Shown: positions 14,056 through 21,695 of the stretch, piece after piece
Numbering within the stretch: the first letter of the stretch is position 1
Layout of the letters: the number at the start of each line of letters is the position of its first letter
NCBI GenBank assembly: GCA_021204605.1
Contig: JAJPZD010000126.1
Span: forward strand, 1-22,222
From: Prevotella sp.
GTDB taxonomy: Bacteria > Bacteroidota > Bacteroidia > Bacteroidales > Bacteroidaceae
DNA length: 22,222 nucleotides
Direction of reading: 5' to 3'
Translations under genes and position numbers: made by a program
Notes under the pieces: generated by a model
The model's database searches: none
The model's input: the letters and a program-made list of their open reading frames with translations, nothing else
What the model was told of the DNA's origin: nothing

Positions 14056-14541
14056 TTACTGGTTAGAGAGCAGCCAAGCGTCAGGGAACTGTGAACGGAG
14101 CTCGTTACGACTGCGAACGGCATCTGTCTTGATGTCGAAAGTAGCAGCTATCACGCGGTACATCTCGTTAGATGGGTTGAATGCTATCTGAGCGTCATAG
14201 CCTTGATTTTTAAGTGTACTCTGCAATCCCTCTGCGTTGGCCTGAACAGCGAAGGAGCCTACCACCACGCTGAAGTTGCGTAACCCATTGCCGTTAACCA
14301 TTGACACGGTTTCCATGCGAACTGGCACATTGTCAACATTGTCAACGACATCTTCGGTAGCGGGCCTCTCAACAACCGGGGCGACAACGGCGATTTCCTC
14401 GTTTCCCTCAAAGTCCTCTCCATTGGTTTCCTGAGCCTTGGCTTTCTCATAAGCCTTTTTGTAGGCACTCTCAGATGATTTACAACTTGTGAAAGCAATA
14501 GCCACACAAAAGCCAACGCACATTACCAAATACTTTTTCAT
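14056..14541 (-). CDS. SPOR-domain lipoprotein
   Basis: This 161-aa protein begins MKKYLVMCVGFCVAIAFTSC. The lipobox ends at Cys20. An acidic low-complexity linker (about 25-80) follows. The C-terminal SPOR domain (about 88-158) has NFSVVVGSFAVQANAEGLQ and YRVIAATFDIKTDAVRSR. SPOR domains bind denuded septal peptidoglycan, so a role in the cell envelope or division is likely. It heads the operon with ruvX, def and a TPR gene. Upstream, TAAGTTTA is a one-mismatch -7 candidate. The 14542-14693 stretch further upstream is A/T-rich with no gene seen. Confidence 0.9.
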   Translation of the reverse strand: MKKYLVMCVGFCVAIAFTSCKSSESAYKKAYEKAKAQETNGEDFEGNEEIAVVAPVVERPATEDVVDNVDNVPVRMETVSMVNGNGLRNFSVVVGSFAVQANAEGLQSTLKNQGYDAQIAFNPSNEMYRVIAATFDIKTDAVRSRNELRSQFPDAWLLSNQ

Positions 14542-14693
14542 ATTCCAATCTTGTTATTTTGAAATTAAACTTATATTTACCCAAATAATGTGCGAAATTA
14601 CACAAAAACAATTATAAAAAAAAGATATACCCACATAAAGTTTGTTAAACAAGAATAATACTCTGTTTTTATCAAAAAAAATTCTTGTTATGA

Positions 14694-14723
14694 TTGTTAA
14701 TTAGGAAAAAATCATTATTTTTG
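14694..14723 (+). promoter_or_regulatory. Promoter of the YtxH-holin operon
   Basis: TTG (14694-14696), 19 nt, then TATTTTTG (14716-14723) is a full match to the Bacteroidota promoter. Transcription would start near 14729, leaving a leader of about 100 nt. Confidence 0.75.
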
Positions 14724-14738
14724 CTCTATGAAAACGCT

Positions 14739-14811
14739 CTCCTTGAATCCAGACATAGTAATGTCGGAGGTTTAAGTTAGAAATATGGCAAAGAAGAAAA
14801 GTATAATATAA
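14739..14811 (+). other. Structured leader with possible 8-codon leader peptide
   Basis: GACAT (14752-14756) pairs with ATGTC (14761-14765) around AGTA. CTCC (14739-14742) can pair with GGAG (14766-14769), which would hide the strong Shine-Dalgarno-like GGAGG. After it comes an ATG at 14785 opening the tiny frame MAKKKSII (stop at 14809-14811). The YtxH gene starts 21 nt later. The function is not established. Confidence 0.35.
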
Positions 14812-14832
14812 ACATTTAAAAATAGAAAGATT

Positions 14833-15036
14833 ATGAAAACATTAGGTTACATTAGCGCATTTTTAGGAGGCGCATTGGCTGGTGCAGCATTAGGCTTGCT
14901 CTTGGCTCCTGAAGCAGGTAAGGATACCCGTTGCAAGATTTCCGACAGTATTACAAAGATTTGTAAGAAGTGCAATATCAAACTTACTAAGAAAGAGGTT
15001 GATGATATCGCAGAGGGTATCGCAGAGGAAGTGTGA
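14833..15036 (+). CDS. YtxH-domain small membrane protein
   Basis: This 67-aa protein has an N-terminal glycine/alanine-rich membrane segment (about 4-26, ISAFLGGALAGAALGLLLAP) followed by EAGKDTR, the typical YtxH junction. A basic then acidic helical tail ends EGIAEEV. YtxH-like proteins are small, often stress-related membrane proteins with no known biochemical activity. It is the first gene of a rightward trio and is preceded by the A-rich sequence TAGAAAGATT. Confidence 0.88.
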   Translation: MKTLGYISAFLGGALAGAALGLLLAPEAGKDTRCKISDSITKICKKCNIKLTKKEVDDIAEGIAEEV

Positions 15037-15141
15037 TAAAAATTGATAATCGGGTGGGATGGTAATATGCTTTCCTCACCCGATCATCATTGTAGTTGGA
15101 TATCCAAAATAATATCATAGGTTAATTCTCATTTATTCTCA

Positions 15142-15495
15142 GTGTTCTCAAACGACAAAAACATAGAAACGATAGGACAGCTTGTCAAGCTCGTCAAGGA
15201 AAATTTTCTGTTGCAGAAGGAATATGCGAAATTAGAGGCAGCAGAGAAAGCCGTAAAAATCATTACGGTTCTTATCCTTTTTGCAATACTTTTCTTTTTT
15301 ATCATCGCTATTGTGACCTACCTCTCGTTTGCGGCAGCATACGCAATGTCTGATGTTATTGAGGGGGGTACTCCAGTGGCTTTCTGTATCGTCGCCGCTT
15401 TCTATTTAGTGTTGTTGGTCATTTTGTATATCTTCAGGAAAGCGTGGATAGAACGACCTTTGGTGAAATTCATCACTAAATTATTAATGAATTGA
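15142..15495 (+). CDS. Holin-like membrane protein (Phage_holin_3_6/DUF1469 family)
   Basis: This 117-aa protein starts with GTG; no ATG is available near the N-terminus and no clear Shine-Dalgarno is seen. A helical cytoplasmic segment (1-36, IGQLVKLVKENFLLQKEY) precedes two long membrane helices (about 38-65 and 76-100). The layout fits the holin-superfamily/DUF1469 proteins that in Bacteroidota sit beside YtxH. These are housekeeping membrane proteins; no other phage gene is nearby. The next gene starts 2 nt after its stop. Confidence 0.8.
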   Translation: MFSNDKNIETIGQLVKLVKENFLLQKEYAKLEAAEKAVKIITVLILFAILFFFIIAIVTYLSFAAAYAMSDVIEGGTPVAFCIVAAFYLVLLVILYIFRKAWIERPLVKFITKLLMN

Positions 15496-15497
15496 TT

Positions 15498-15749
15498 ATG
15501 GAAAGCATACAGGAGAATCAGATAAAATATCAGTGTCTGAAGGACGTAACCCACCGTAAGGAGATGGTGCTGGCGCAGATTAAGGCCAACAACAAGGAAG
15601 TGGGTTACTTGTGGAAAAGTCTGTTTGCAAAGCAGCCAAAGAGTAAGAAGAGCAAGGGCTCCGTCATTTCCAATGTCTTGAAAACGGGTGTGGGTGTTTT
15701 TGATGCCGTGGTTCTTGCTTGGAAAGTATATCGGAAGTTCAAGAAATAA
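15498..15749 (+). CDS. Small basic protein of unknown function, third gene of the YtxH-holin operon
   Basis: This 83-aa protein starts at ATG 15498 (MESIQENQIKYQ). An in-frame TTG at 15492 overlaps the previous stop. It is lysine-rich (FAKQPKSKKSKGS in the middle) and ends with an amphipathic or membrane-associating stretch, VGVFDAVVLAWKVYRKFKK. It is translationally coupled to the holin-like gene. It converges on araC with only 9 nt between stops. No family is recognised beyond its recurrent position after such holin genes. Confidence 0.75.
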   Translation: MESIQENQIKYQCLKDVTHRKEMVLAQIKANNKEVGYLWKSLFAKQPKSKKSKGSVISNVLKTGVGVFDAVVLAWKVYRKFKK

Positions 15750-15758
15750 TCACTTTAA

Positions 15759-16613
15759 TTATTGTGCAGGGAAGGCTTTTTTGCGGAAGTCTTGGGGTGT
15801 CATGTCTTTCATGCGCCTGAAAAAACGGGCAAAATAGGCGGGAGTGTTAAAGCCGCAGTCGTTGCTTATTTCTTTAATTGACTTGTGGGTGTTTATAAGG
15901 CTGCTTTCCGCCCGCCGCAGCAATGCACCGTCAATCATTTCCTTTGGTGACTTGCCGAGTTTTACTCTCGTGATGTCGGTAAGGTATTTCGGTGTTATGC
16001 ACAACCGGGCGGCAAATTCTGTTACACCGTGATTTTGGCAACAATAGATCTCCACGTCAGTCAAGAACCTCTTGAACAGTTCCTCGCTCCTGTTGTAGTG
16101 GGTTTCCAATGTATCATCAATCTGTTGTGTGCCATAACGTATCAGGAGGATGTTGCTTAGAATGTTGGATATTATCTTGTTTTTGTAAATCTGCCGCTCA
16201 TCGTTTTTCACTCGTTTTATTAATTCGCTCATGGCGTTGATGAAAGAGTGTCCTGTCGCTCCCAATTTTACAAGTGGGTGGTGGTGGATGTAAAGGAGCA
16301 GAGCGGTGGACAGTCCTGTTACCACATCATCCAGGATATCGTTGCAGAAGGTGAAACAGGTTGTCAGGAAATCCTCTGTGGCGTTGCTTACGTGTATTGC
16401 CTTTTGTGGAAAGATGAACAGGCTGTCTCCTCTTTCTATAGTATAGTCATCGGTGTCGATACTCACTATGGCTCGCCCATCAGTGCAGTGTAACAACATT
16501 GTTCTGCTTGTCGTCCTCATCTTGTCGGCAAACTCCCTCATGTCGCTTATCCTGACGTTGAAGGCATCATCAACAGTATTTGCGAGATTGCTATTATTTG
16601 TTTGCATAATCAT
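15759..16613 (-). CDS. AraC-family transcriptional regulator
   Basis: This protein is about 284 aa. The N-terminal half (about 20-110) is a cupin-like sensor with SRTMLLHCTDGRAIVSID and ERGDSLFIFPQKAIHV. The C-terminal AraC DNA-binding domain (about 185-280) has two helix-turn-helix units: VTEFAARLCITPKYLTDITR, and IKEISNDCGFNTPAYFARFF followed by RRMKDMTPQDFRK. A longer frame reaches 16643, but the promoter's -7 box is at 16636-16629, so ATG 16613 (or 16607) must be used. It is divergent from a TolC-HlyD-MFS efflux operon and is likely its regulator. The inducer is unknown. Confidence 0.9.
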   Translation of the reverse strand: MIMQTNNSNLANTVDDAFNVRISDMREFADKMRTTSRTMLLHCTDGRAIVSIDTDDYTIERGDSLFIFPQKAIHVSNATEDFLTTCFTFCNDILDDVVTGLSTALLLYIHHHPLVKLGATGHSFINAMSELIKRVKNDERQIYKNKIISNILSNILLIRYGTQQIDDTLETHYNRSEELFKRFLTDVEIYCCQNHGVTEFAARLCITPKYLTDITRVKLGKSPKEMIDGALLRRAESSLINTHKSIKEISNDCGFNTPAYFARFFRRMKDMTPQDFRKKAFPAQ

Positions 16614-16628
16614 TGCTTTTTTCAATTG

Positions 16629-16660
16629 CAAATATAAGAACAAAACTTTTCATTTACAAA
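16629..16660 (-). promoter_or_regulatory. Promoter of the AraC-type regulator
   Basis: On the minus strand, TTTG (16660-16657), 20 nt, then TATATTTG (16636-16629) is a full consensus promoter. Transcription would begin near 16622, fixing the coding start downstream of that point. Confidence 0.78.
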
Positions 16661-16691
16661 CCATGAGTTCTCTTTATAGAATTATTTACGC

Positions 16692-16699
16692 TAATTTTG
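16692..16699 (+). promoter_or_regulatory. -7 promoter element of the efflux operon
   Basis: TAATTTTG fits TAnnTTTG and is 24 nt before ATG 16723. No TTG is present at the -33 distance, as expected for a promoter that needs an activator such as the divergent AraC protein. Only about 30 nt lie between this box and the -33 of the regulator promoter. Confidence 0.6.
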
Positions 16700-16722
16700 C
16701 CGAAATTTTGTAAATAAGATAT

Positions 16723-18039
16723 ATGACAACACTAAAATGGCCCGTGCTGCTGCTCTTGTTTTTGTTAGATATACCGATTGTGAATGCGCAGGAACAGGGT
16801 ACGAAAATGAAGTTGGAAGACATCTTTCAATTGGCTGATGAGAACAGCAAAAGTCAGAAGGCGTATTCCTTGAAAATCGGAGAGGCACAGAAAGATGTCC
16901 GTTCCGCCAAAAACGGCAGGTTGCCGGATGTTGACGCAACTTTGTCGTTCAGTTATTTAGGCAACGGTTATATCTGGGACAGGGATTTCTCCAACGGCAT
17001 GAAGGCAGATATGCCACATTTCGGAAATAACTTTGCCCTTACCGCCTCGCAGGTGATATACAGTGGCGGTGCGGTGAGCAGTGGTATCGAGATGGCGGAG
17101 ATAGGAGAGAAGATGGCAATGGAGGAAAAACTGCAGGACAGGAACAACTTGCGTTTTCTTATAGCCGGTTATTATTTGGAGATGTACAAATTGACCAACC
17201 AAATCAGGGTCTATGGCGAGAATATCCAACTGACGAATGACCTTATAGAGACGGTGAGGGCGCAGTATGAGCAGGGTACGGCTTTGGAGAATGACATCAC
17301 CCGTTATGAGCTGCAACTTGAGAACTACCGTTTGGATAAAGCGAGGCTGGAGAACAGCAGACATATAATGAACTACCGTCTGAACAAATTAGTGGGTTTG
17401 GACGAGAATACCGTGATTGAGGTTGACACAACCTCATTCTCCTTAGTTCCAAGTCTGGATACATCAGATATTTGGCAAGAGACAGCAATGGTATCGGCGC
17501 ATGATTTGTCGCTCGCGCAGTTGAATATACAGCAGTCATTGCAGAAACAGAAGCAAGTGCGCTCTGAGGCACTTCCGAAAATAGCACTGATAGCGGAGGA
17601 ACACCTTGACGGTCCTATAACAATAGAGGTGCCGGCTCTTAACAACAATTTCAACTACTGGTTTTTGGGCGTGGGGATAAGATATAATCTGGCTTCTTTA
17701 TATACCAATAAGAGTAAGCGTAACCGTGCGAATATGGAGGTTAAAAGACATGAGGAGGAACTCGATTTGCTCAAGGACGACCTTTCTTCGCGTGTTGAAG
17801 ATGACTATGTGCGCTATGGTGAGGCTGTCTTTGAAGTAGAGACTCTAAAGAAAAGTGTTACACTCGCCAATCAGAACTATCACACTATCCATACCCGTTA
17901 TCTAAATGGCATATCGTTGGCAACCGATATGTTAGAGGTAAGCAACGCGAAACTTGATGCCGAGCTGCGACTTGCCAACGCCCGTGCCAACGTGGTTTAC
18001 TCTTTCTATAAATTGAAACATACATCTGGAACATTATAA
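16723..18039 (+). CDS. TolC-family outer-membrane efflux protein
   Basis: This 438-aa protein has a signal peptide (1-22, ending VNAQ). Two OEP repeats follow, with long alpha-helical coiled stretches: about 160-220, YEQGTALENDITRYELQLEN, and about 340-430, ending NANVVYSFYKLK-like. Short beta segments for the outer-membrane barrel sit between them, such as FALTASQVIYSGG and FLGVGIRYNLASL. It forms the exit duct for the transporter encoded by the next two genes. The stop is 11 nt before the HlyD gene. The substrate is not known. Confidence 0.93.
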   Translation: MTTLKWPVLLLLFLLDIPIVNAQEQGTKMKLEDIFQLADENSKSQKAYSLKIGEAQKDVRSAKNGRLPDVDATLSFSYLGNGYIWDRDFSNGMKADMPHFGNNFALTASQVIYSGGAVSSGIEMAEIGEKMAMEEKLQDRNNLRFLIAGYYLEMYKLTNQIRVYGENIQLTNDLIETVRAQYEQGTALENDITRYELQLENYRLDKARLENSRHIMNYRLNKLVGLDENTVIEVDTTSFSLVPSLDTSDIWQETAMVSAHDLSLAQLNIQQSLQKQKQVRSEALPKIALIAEEHLDGPITIEVPALNNNFNYWFLGVGIRYNLASLYTNKSKRNRANMEVKRHEEELDLLKDDLSSRVEDDYVRYGEAVFEVETLKKSVTLANQNYHTIHTRYLNGISLATDMLEVSNAKLDAELRLANARANVVYSFYKLKHTSGTL

Positions 18040-18050
18040 AATATAAGATC

Positions 18051-19091
18051 ATGGCACTGAACAAAAAACAGAAAAAGTGGATTTATAACATATTTATCCT
18101 CGTACTAATTGTTATCGGCATTTTCTATGTATGCTCACGCTTTATACATTTCGGTAACGTGGAGTTTACCGACGATGCGCAGGTAAGACAACAATTGATA
18201 CCTGTGAACAGTCGTGTGCAGGGCTTTATCGAGAAAATCTATTTCACGGAGTTCCAGAGGGTGCACAAGGGAGATACGCTTGTGGTAATCGAGGACTCAG
18301 AATATAAGTTGCGTCTTGCTGAGGCTAAGGCGGCATACGCTACGGCTTCGGCTGGAAAGACAGTAACATCCACTACGGTTAACACGGCAGCCAACAATAT
18401 CTCAGTCAGCGATGCTACTATTGAGGAGGCTAAGGCGCAAATGGAGAATGCACAAAAGGAGTTGGAACGCTATAAAAATCTTCTACAACAGAAAGCAGTA
18501 ACGCAACAGCAGTATGATAATGTGGAGACTAATTATCGTTCTATGAAGGCACGCTATGAACAGGTAAGCAGACAGAAGGCAACATCCTCGCTCGTTCATA
18601 CTGAACAGACAAAACGTCTGACACAAAGTGAGGCCGCCCTTGAAGTTGCTCAAACTCAGGTGGACCTTGCGAAACTGAACCTTTCTTACACTGTAATCAC
18701 AGCGCCTTGCGATGGATATGTGGGCAGGAAAGAGGTCATCGAGGGGCAGCTTATACAACCAGGTCAGACGGTTGTCAACGTGGTCAGTGATGAGGATGTG
18801 TGGGTGGTAGCAAATTTCAGGGAAACCCAACTGAAACATATCACAGAGGGGGCAGTCACAGATATCGAGGTGGACGCGATAAACGGCGTGGTTTACAAAG
18901 GACGTGTTGAAATACTTTCCAAGGCAACCCAGGCATCTTATTCTCTTATACCGAGCAGTAATTCGGCGGGTAATTTCGTAAAGGTGGAGCAGCGAGTCCC
19001 AGTGCGTATTCTGTTTACGGATGAGAATAGCAAGGAGGATATGGCGCGTCTCCGTTCCGGTCTAAATGTGGAATGTACTGTCCGTTATTGA
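18051..19091 (+). CDS. HlyD/EmrA-family membrane fusion protein
   Basis: This 346-aa protein has one N-terminal membrane anchor (about 11-29). A split lipoyl domain follows (SRVQGFIEKIYFTEFQRVHK at 54-73, and the return strand ITAPCDGYVGRKEVIEGQLI near 215-235). A long coiled-coil hairpin lies between the halves (about 88-205, with QKEL and RYKNLLQQKAV-type heptads). A beta-barrel region follows (VWVVANFRETQLKHI). It bridges the inner-membrane MFS pump to the TolC-like duct. The gene lies 6 nt upstream of the MFS gene. Confidence 0.93.
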   Translation: MALNKKQKKWIYNIFILVLIVIGIFYVCSRFIHFGNVEFTDDAQVRQQLIPVNSRVQGFIEKIYFTEFQRVHKGDTLVVIEDSEYKLRLAEAKAAYATASAGKTVTSTTVNTAANNISVSDATIEEAKAQMENAQKELERYKNLLQQKAVTQQQYDNVETNYRSMKARYEQVSRQKATSSLVHTEQTKRLTQSEAALEVAQTQVDLAKLNLSYTVITAPCDGYVGRKEVIEGQLIQPGQTVVNVVSDEDVWVVANFRETQLKHITEGAVTDIEVDAINGVVYKGRVEILSKATQASYSLIPSSNSAGNFVKVEQRVPVRILFTDENSKEDMARLRSGLNVECTVRY

Positions 19092-19097
19092 TTTGTC

Positions 19098-20675
19098 ATG
19101 GCAGAAGAAGCACATATCCATAAGTCGTTCAAACTGATGTGTATGAGGGAGGGAATACCTTTCAAGGTTCGCCCATGGATATTCGTGTGCATTATCCTGA
19201 TATATCAGACAAGCAATGTTGTATATCTATCGTCATCGGAAAATATGTACGGTGGTCTGTCGTTGTTGCACGAGGATGTGATGATGTGCTTGTATGCAGC
19301 CTTCGCAGGCATGAATATCGCTTTCCCGATGATGTGGAGATTCAAGTTTCGTTTCACTACTCGTACTATCCTTACGATTACCGCTACCACGATGATTATA
19401 TGCAACTTCATCACAGCACATACTGGCAGTATGCCTGTTCTTCTTGGGGCTTGTCTCATCGCTGGGTTTGCGAAGATGTGGGGCACGTTTGAATGTATCT
19501 CGTCGATAAATCCGTGGCTTGCGCCTAATTTGGATTTCCCCCGTTTTTTCCCATTGCTCTATATGTTCATTCTCGCACCGATTTCACTAAGTGCGCTCAT
19601 TGACACTAACATCACTTATTTTTTCACGTGGAGGGAGATGCACTGGTTTATCATGGGGGCATTCCTTTTGGTTCTGTTGTTTGCAAGGACATGTATGGTT
19701 GACTTTTTCCCAATGGGACAAGGAAAGTTGTTGGCTTTCGACTTTGTGGGCCTTTTGCTTTGGTCGCTCTTGATGATGCAAATGAGTTTCATCGCTATCT
19801 ATGGTGAACATTACGACTGGCTGCACAGCCGTGAGATACGCCTTGCGGTGGGCTCTTGCCTTATCACGGCAGGCTTGTGTTTCGGACGTATGTTCCACAT
19901 CCGACATCCTTATATCAAGTGGGATGCTTTGTGCTATAGGCGTGTGCCAATTGCTCTGCTGCTGTTCTTCCTAACAGACTTGATTTCAGAGACACCAAAC
20001 AGCCTGCAGAATATTTTCACGGGCAGTCTGCTTGGCTTTGACACAATGAACACTGTGAACTTCAACTGGTTTTCTATATTGGGAATGTTGGGTGGCTGTT
20101 TGTTTTCATTGGGATGGATGTGGAAGTGGCGGCTGCCAGTAATCAGACTTTGCTTTTTCGGCATCGCATGTGCCATCGGCTACCAACTGTTTATGTATTT
20201 CCTTACGAGTGAGAGTGCGGCGTTGGAGGATTTTTATTTTCCTACTTTTCTTCGCACATTCGGTTATGCTGCGGTGTATTGCTCACTGACATATTACCTG
20301 AAACAGTTTATTCCCTTTGACCATTTCCTGCAGGTGCTTGCCATAGTGGGTGTAATCCGCTCTGGTATTGGCGGCTCGGTGGGGGAGGCTGTCTATGGTT
20401 ACGGACTGCGTTGGGCGATTTCAAAGAACTCGGCAGACTTGGGTTATACGCTCGACAATGTGAATACGGTAATACAGAATATGTCATACGACAGTGTCTA
20501 TGGCAGTTTGATGAAACAGGTGATGGCAGTGAGTATCAAGGAATTGTGGGGCTGGACGGCGATAGTGTGTATATTCTTGTTCTTGTTCATGCTTTTCTTC
20601 GATTCTCCTACAATGGCCACGATAAGGAGATGGCCGAAACGGATTTATCATCGTGTCGCGGTGAAAAACAAATGA
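19098..20675 (+). CDS. MFS drug-efflux permease (DHA2/EmrB-like)
   Basis: This 525-aa protein has about 14 hydrophobic segments, the number typical of DHA2/EmrB pumps working with an HlyD partner and a TolC duct. Loops contain basic residues such as RFKFRFTTRT (after the second helix). A long hydrophilic segment near residues 460-490 (TLDNVNTVIQNMSYDSVYG) lies before the last helix, as in this family. The sequence is divergent, so a DHA2 match would be weak. Function as a proton-driven exporter is inferred chiefly from topology and the operon. The substrate is unknown. Confidence 0.85.
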   Translation: MAEEAHIHKSFKLMCMREGIPFKVRPWIFVCIILIYQTSNVVYLSSSENMYGGLSLLHEDVMMCLYAAFAGMNIAFPMMWRFKFRFTTRTILTITATTMIICNFITAHTGSMPVLLGACLIAGFAKMWGTFECISSINPWLAPNLDFPRFFPLLYMFILAPISLSALIDTNITYFFTWREMHWFIMGAFLLVLLFARTCMVDFFPMGQGKLLAFDFVGLLLWSLLMMQMSFIAIYGEHYDWLHSREIRLAVGSCLITAGLCFGRMFHIRHPYIKWDALCYRRVPIALLLFFLTDLISETPNSLQNIFTGSLLGFDTMNTVNFNWFSILGMLGGCLFSLGWMWKWRLPVIRLCFFGIACAIGYQLFMYFLTSESAALEDFYFPTFLRTFGYAAVYCSLTYYLKQFIPFDHFLQVLAIVGVIRSGIGGSVGEAVYGYGLRWAISKNSADLGYTLDNVNTVIQNMSYDSVYGSLMKQVMAVSIKELWGWTAIVCIFLFLFMLFFDSPTMATIRRWPKRIYHRVAVKNK

Positions 20676-20761
20676 AATTACTGTTTCTGATGTATGTTTT
20701 ATGTCTTGTTGAAAACATCTTGCATATTCTATTAAATTTTCTTATCTTTGCAACAAACTAA
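20672..20761 (+). CDS. Possible 29-aa hydrophobic peptide overlapping the MFS stop
   Basis: An ATGA overlap (ATG 20672-20674, TGA 20673-20675) opens a 29-codon frame. It encodes one hydrophobic helix, MKLLFLMYVLCLVENILHIL and then LNFLIFATN. Small membrane peptides can accompany efflux pumps, and the coupling geometry is right. Against it, the ribosome-binding site is weak and the promoter of the next gene lies inside the frame, so it may be chance. Confidence 0.25.
   Translation: MKLLFLMYVLCLVENILHILLNFLIFATN
20720..20750 (+). promoter_or_regulatory. Promoter of the cytoplasmic TPR gene
   Basis: TTG (20720-20722), 20 nt, then TATCTTTG (20743-20750) is a full consensus match. Transcription should start near 20756, which makes ATG 20776 the better coding start than ATG 20761. 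Confidence 0.75.
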
Positions 20762-20775
20762 TGACTATTACAAAG

Positions 20776-21636
20776 ATGGGTTTCTTAAAAGCATTGTTCA
20801 GTGGCAAGGAGGAAGACGAAAAGTCGCAGAAAGAGGCAGAGGATGTGAAAAACTTTGATGTCCTGAAATACGATGGCGTGCGTGCATTGCGCACCAACGA
20901 GAATGACTATGCCGTGAAATGCTTCACGCATGCATTGGATATTCAGGATGATTTGGAGGTGCGCGACTATCTCTCACAAGCGTATATCCGTGTCGGGGAG
21001 TTTGATTCTGCGTGCAGACAACTGAAATTTCTTGTGGGGAGGCAGCCAGACAATCTGCCGTTGCTTATCCGCCTTGCAAGCGTTTATTACATGATGGAAG
21101 ACTACGACTCTATGCTTGAGACCTGCGAGAAAGCTATCCTGCTCGATGAAAATAGCGCGGAGACACTTTATTATTTTGCGAGGGCATATATAGGAAAGGA
21201 CAATCTGAATGGGGCTGAAGATGCGTTGACAAAGGCAATATCATTCAATGCTGAATATTATGACGCTTATTTGTTGAGGAGTGAGACATATCTAAAATGC
21301 GGGGAGTTGGAAAAGGCCGACAATGATATTCTATTCTTGTTGAATATCATTGAAGATAATGAGGATATCCTTATTTTGAAAGCCCGTATTGAGAGTGCGA
21401 AGAATAATGTTGCAGAGGCTATCTCTTATTATGACAAAGTCATTGAGGTGAATCCTTTCAATGTGGATGCTTTCCGTGAGCGGGGAGAACTGAAAATCAA
21501 GTCGGGCGACATGGATGGCGGTCAGGATGATTTTGATACAGCCAACGAATATGCCTTGCAAGGAGAGGATGGCTGTGAGGACATTGAGGAGAAGGTCAAA
21601 GAGGCCTATAGAAACATTAATCCTATGGGGCTTTGA
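20776..21636 (+). CDS. TPR-repeat protein (cytoplasmic)
   Basis: This protein is about 286 aa, starting MGFLKALFSGKEEDEKSQ. No signal peptide is present. An acidic/lysine-rich N-terminus precedes about six tetratricopeptide repeats (about 30-265), for example LYYFARAYIGKDNLNGAEDA and YYDKVIEVNPFNVDAFRERG. It is probably a protein-interaction scaffold with no visible enzyme domain. ATG 20761 is in frame but lies only about 5 nt after the predicted transcription start, so 20776 is preferred. It is a single-gene unit converging on the MscS gene. Confidence 0.88.
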   Translation: MGFLKALFSGKEEDEKSQKEAEDVKNFDVLKYDGVRALRTNENDYAVKCFTHALDIQDDLEVRDYLSQAYIRVGEFDSACRQLKFLVGRQPDNLPLLIRLASVYYMMEDYDSMLETCEKAILLDENSAETLYYFARAYIGKDNLNGAEDALTKAISFNAEYYDAYLLRSETYLKCGELEKADNDILFLLNIIEDNEDILILKARIESAKNNVAEAISYYDKVIEVNPFNVDAFRERGELKIKSGDMDGGQDDFDTANEYALQGEDGCEDIEEKVKEAYRNINPMGL

Positions 21637-21661
21637 ACAGTTTCACACCTTTTGAACAGTT
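21632..21661 (+). repeat. Two 11-bp direct repeats at the end of the TPR gene
   Basis: TTTGAACAGTT occurs at 21632-21642 and again at 21651-21661, overlapping the TPR stop codon. A weak 5-bp hairpin, CAGTT (21657-21661) with AACTG (21670-21674), follows. No strong terminator is seen between the convergent genes. Confidence 0.5.
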
Positions 21662-21695
21662 CTTATTTAAACTGCCCAATAGCAAAAATGAATTT

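Noticed and set aside
14728..14775. 15-codon frame MKTLSLNPDIVMSEV before YtxH
   Set aside because: Its ATG coincides with the predicted transcription start, so it would have no leader or ribosome-binding site.
15142..15495. Prophage remnant suggested by a holin-like gene
   Set aside because: No other phage gene nearby, and YtxH/holin-like pairs are ordinary chromosomal genes in Bacteroidota.
16614..16643. Longer N-terminus for the AraC regulator from 16643
   Set aside because: The added codons overlap the gene's own -7 promoter box.
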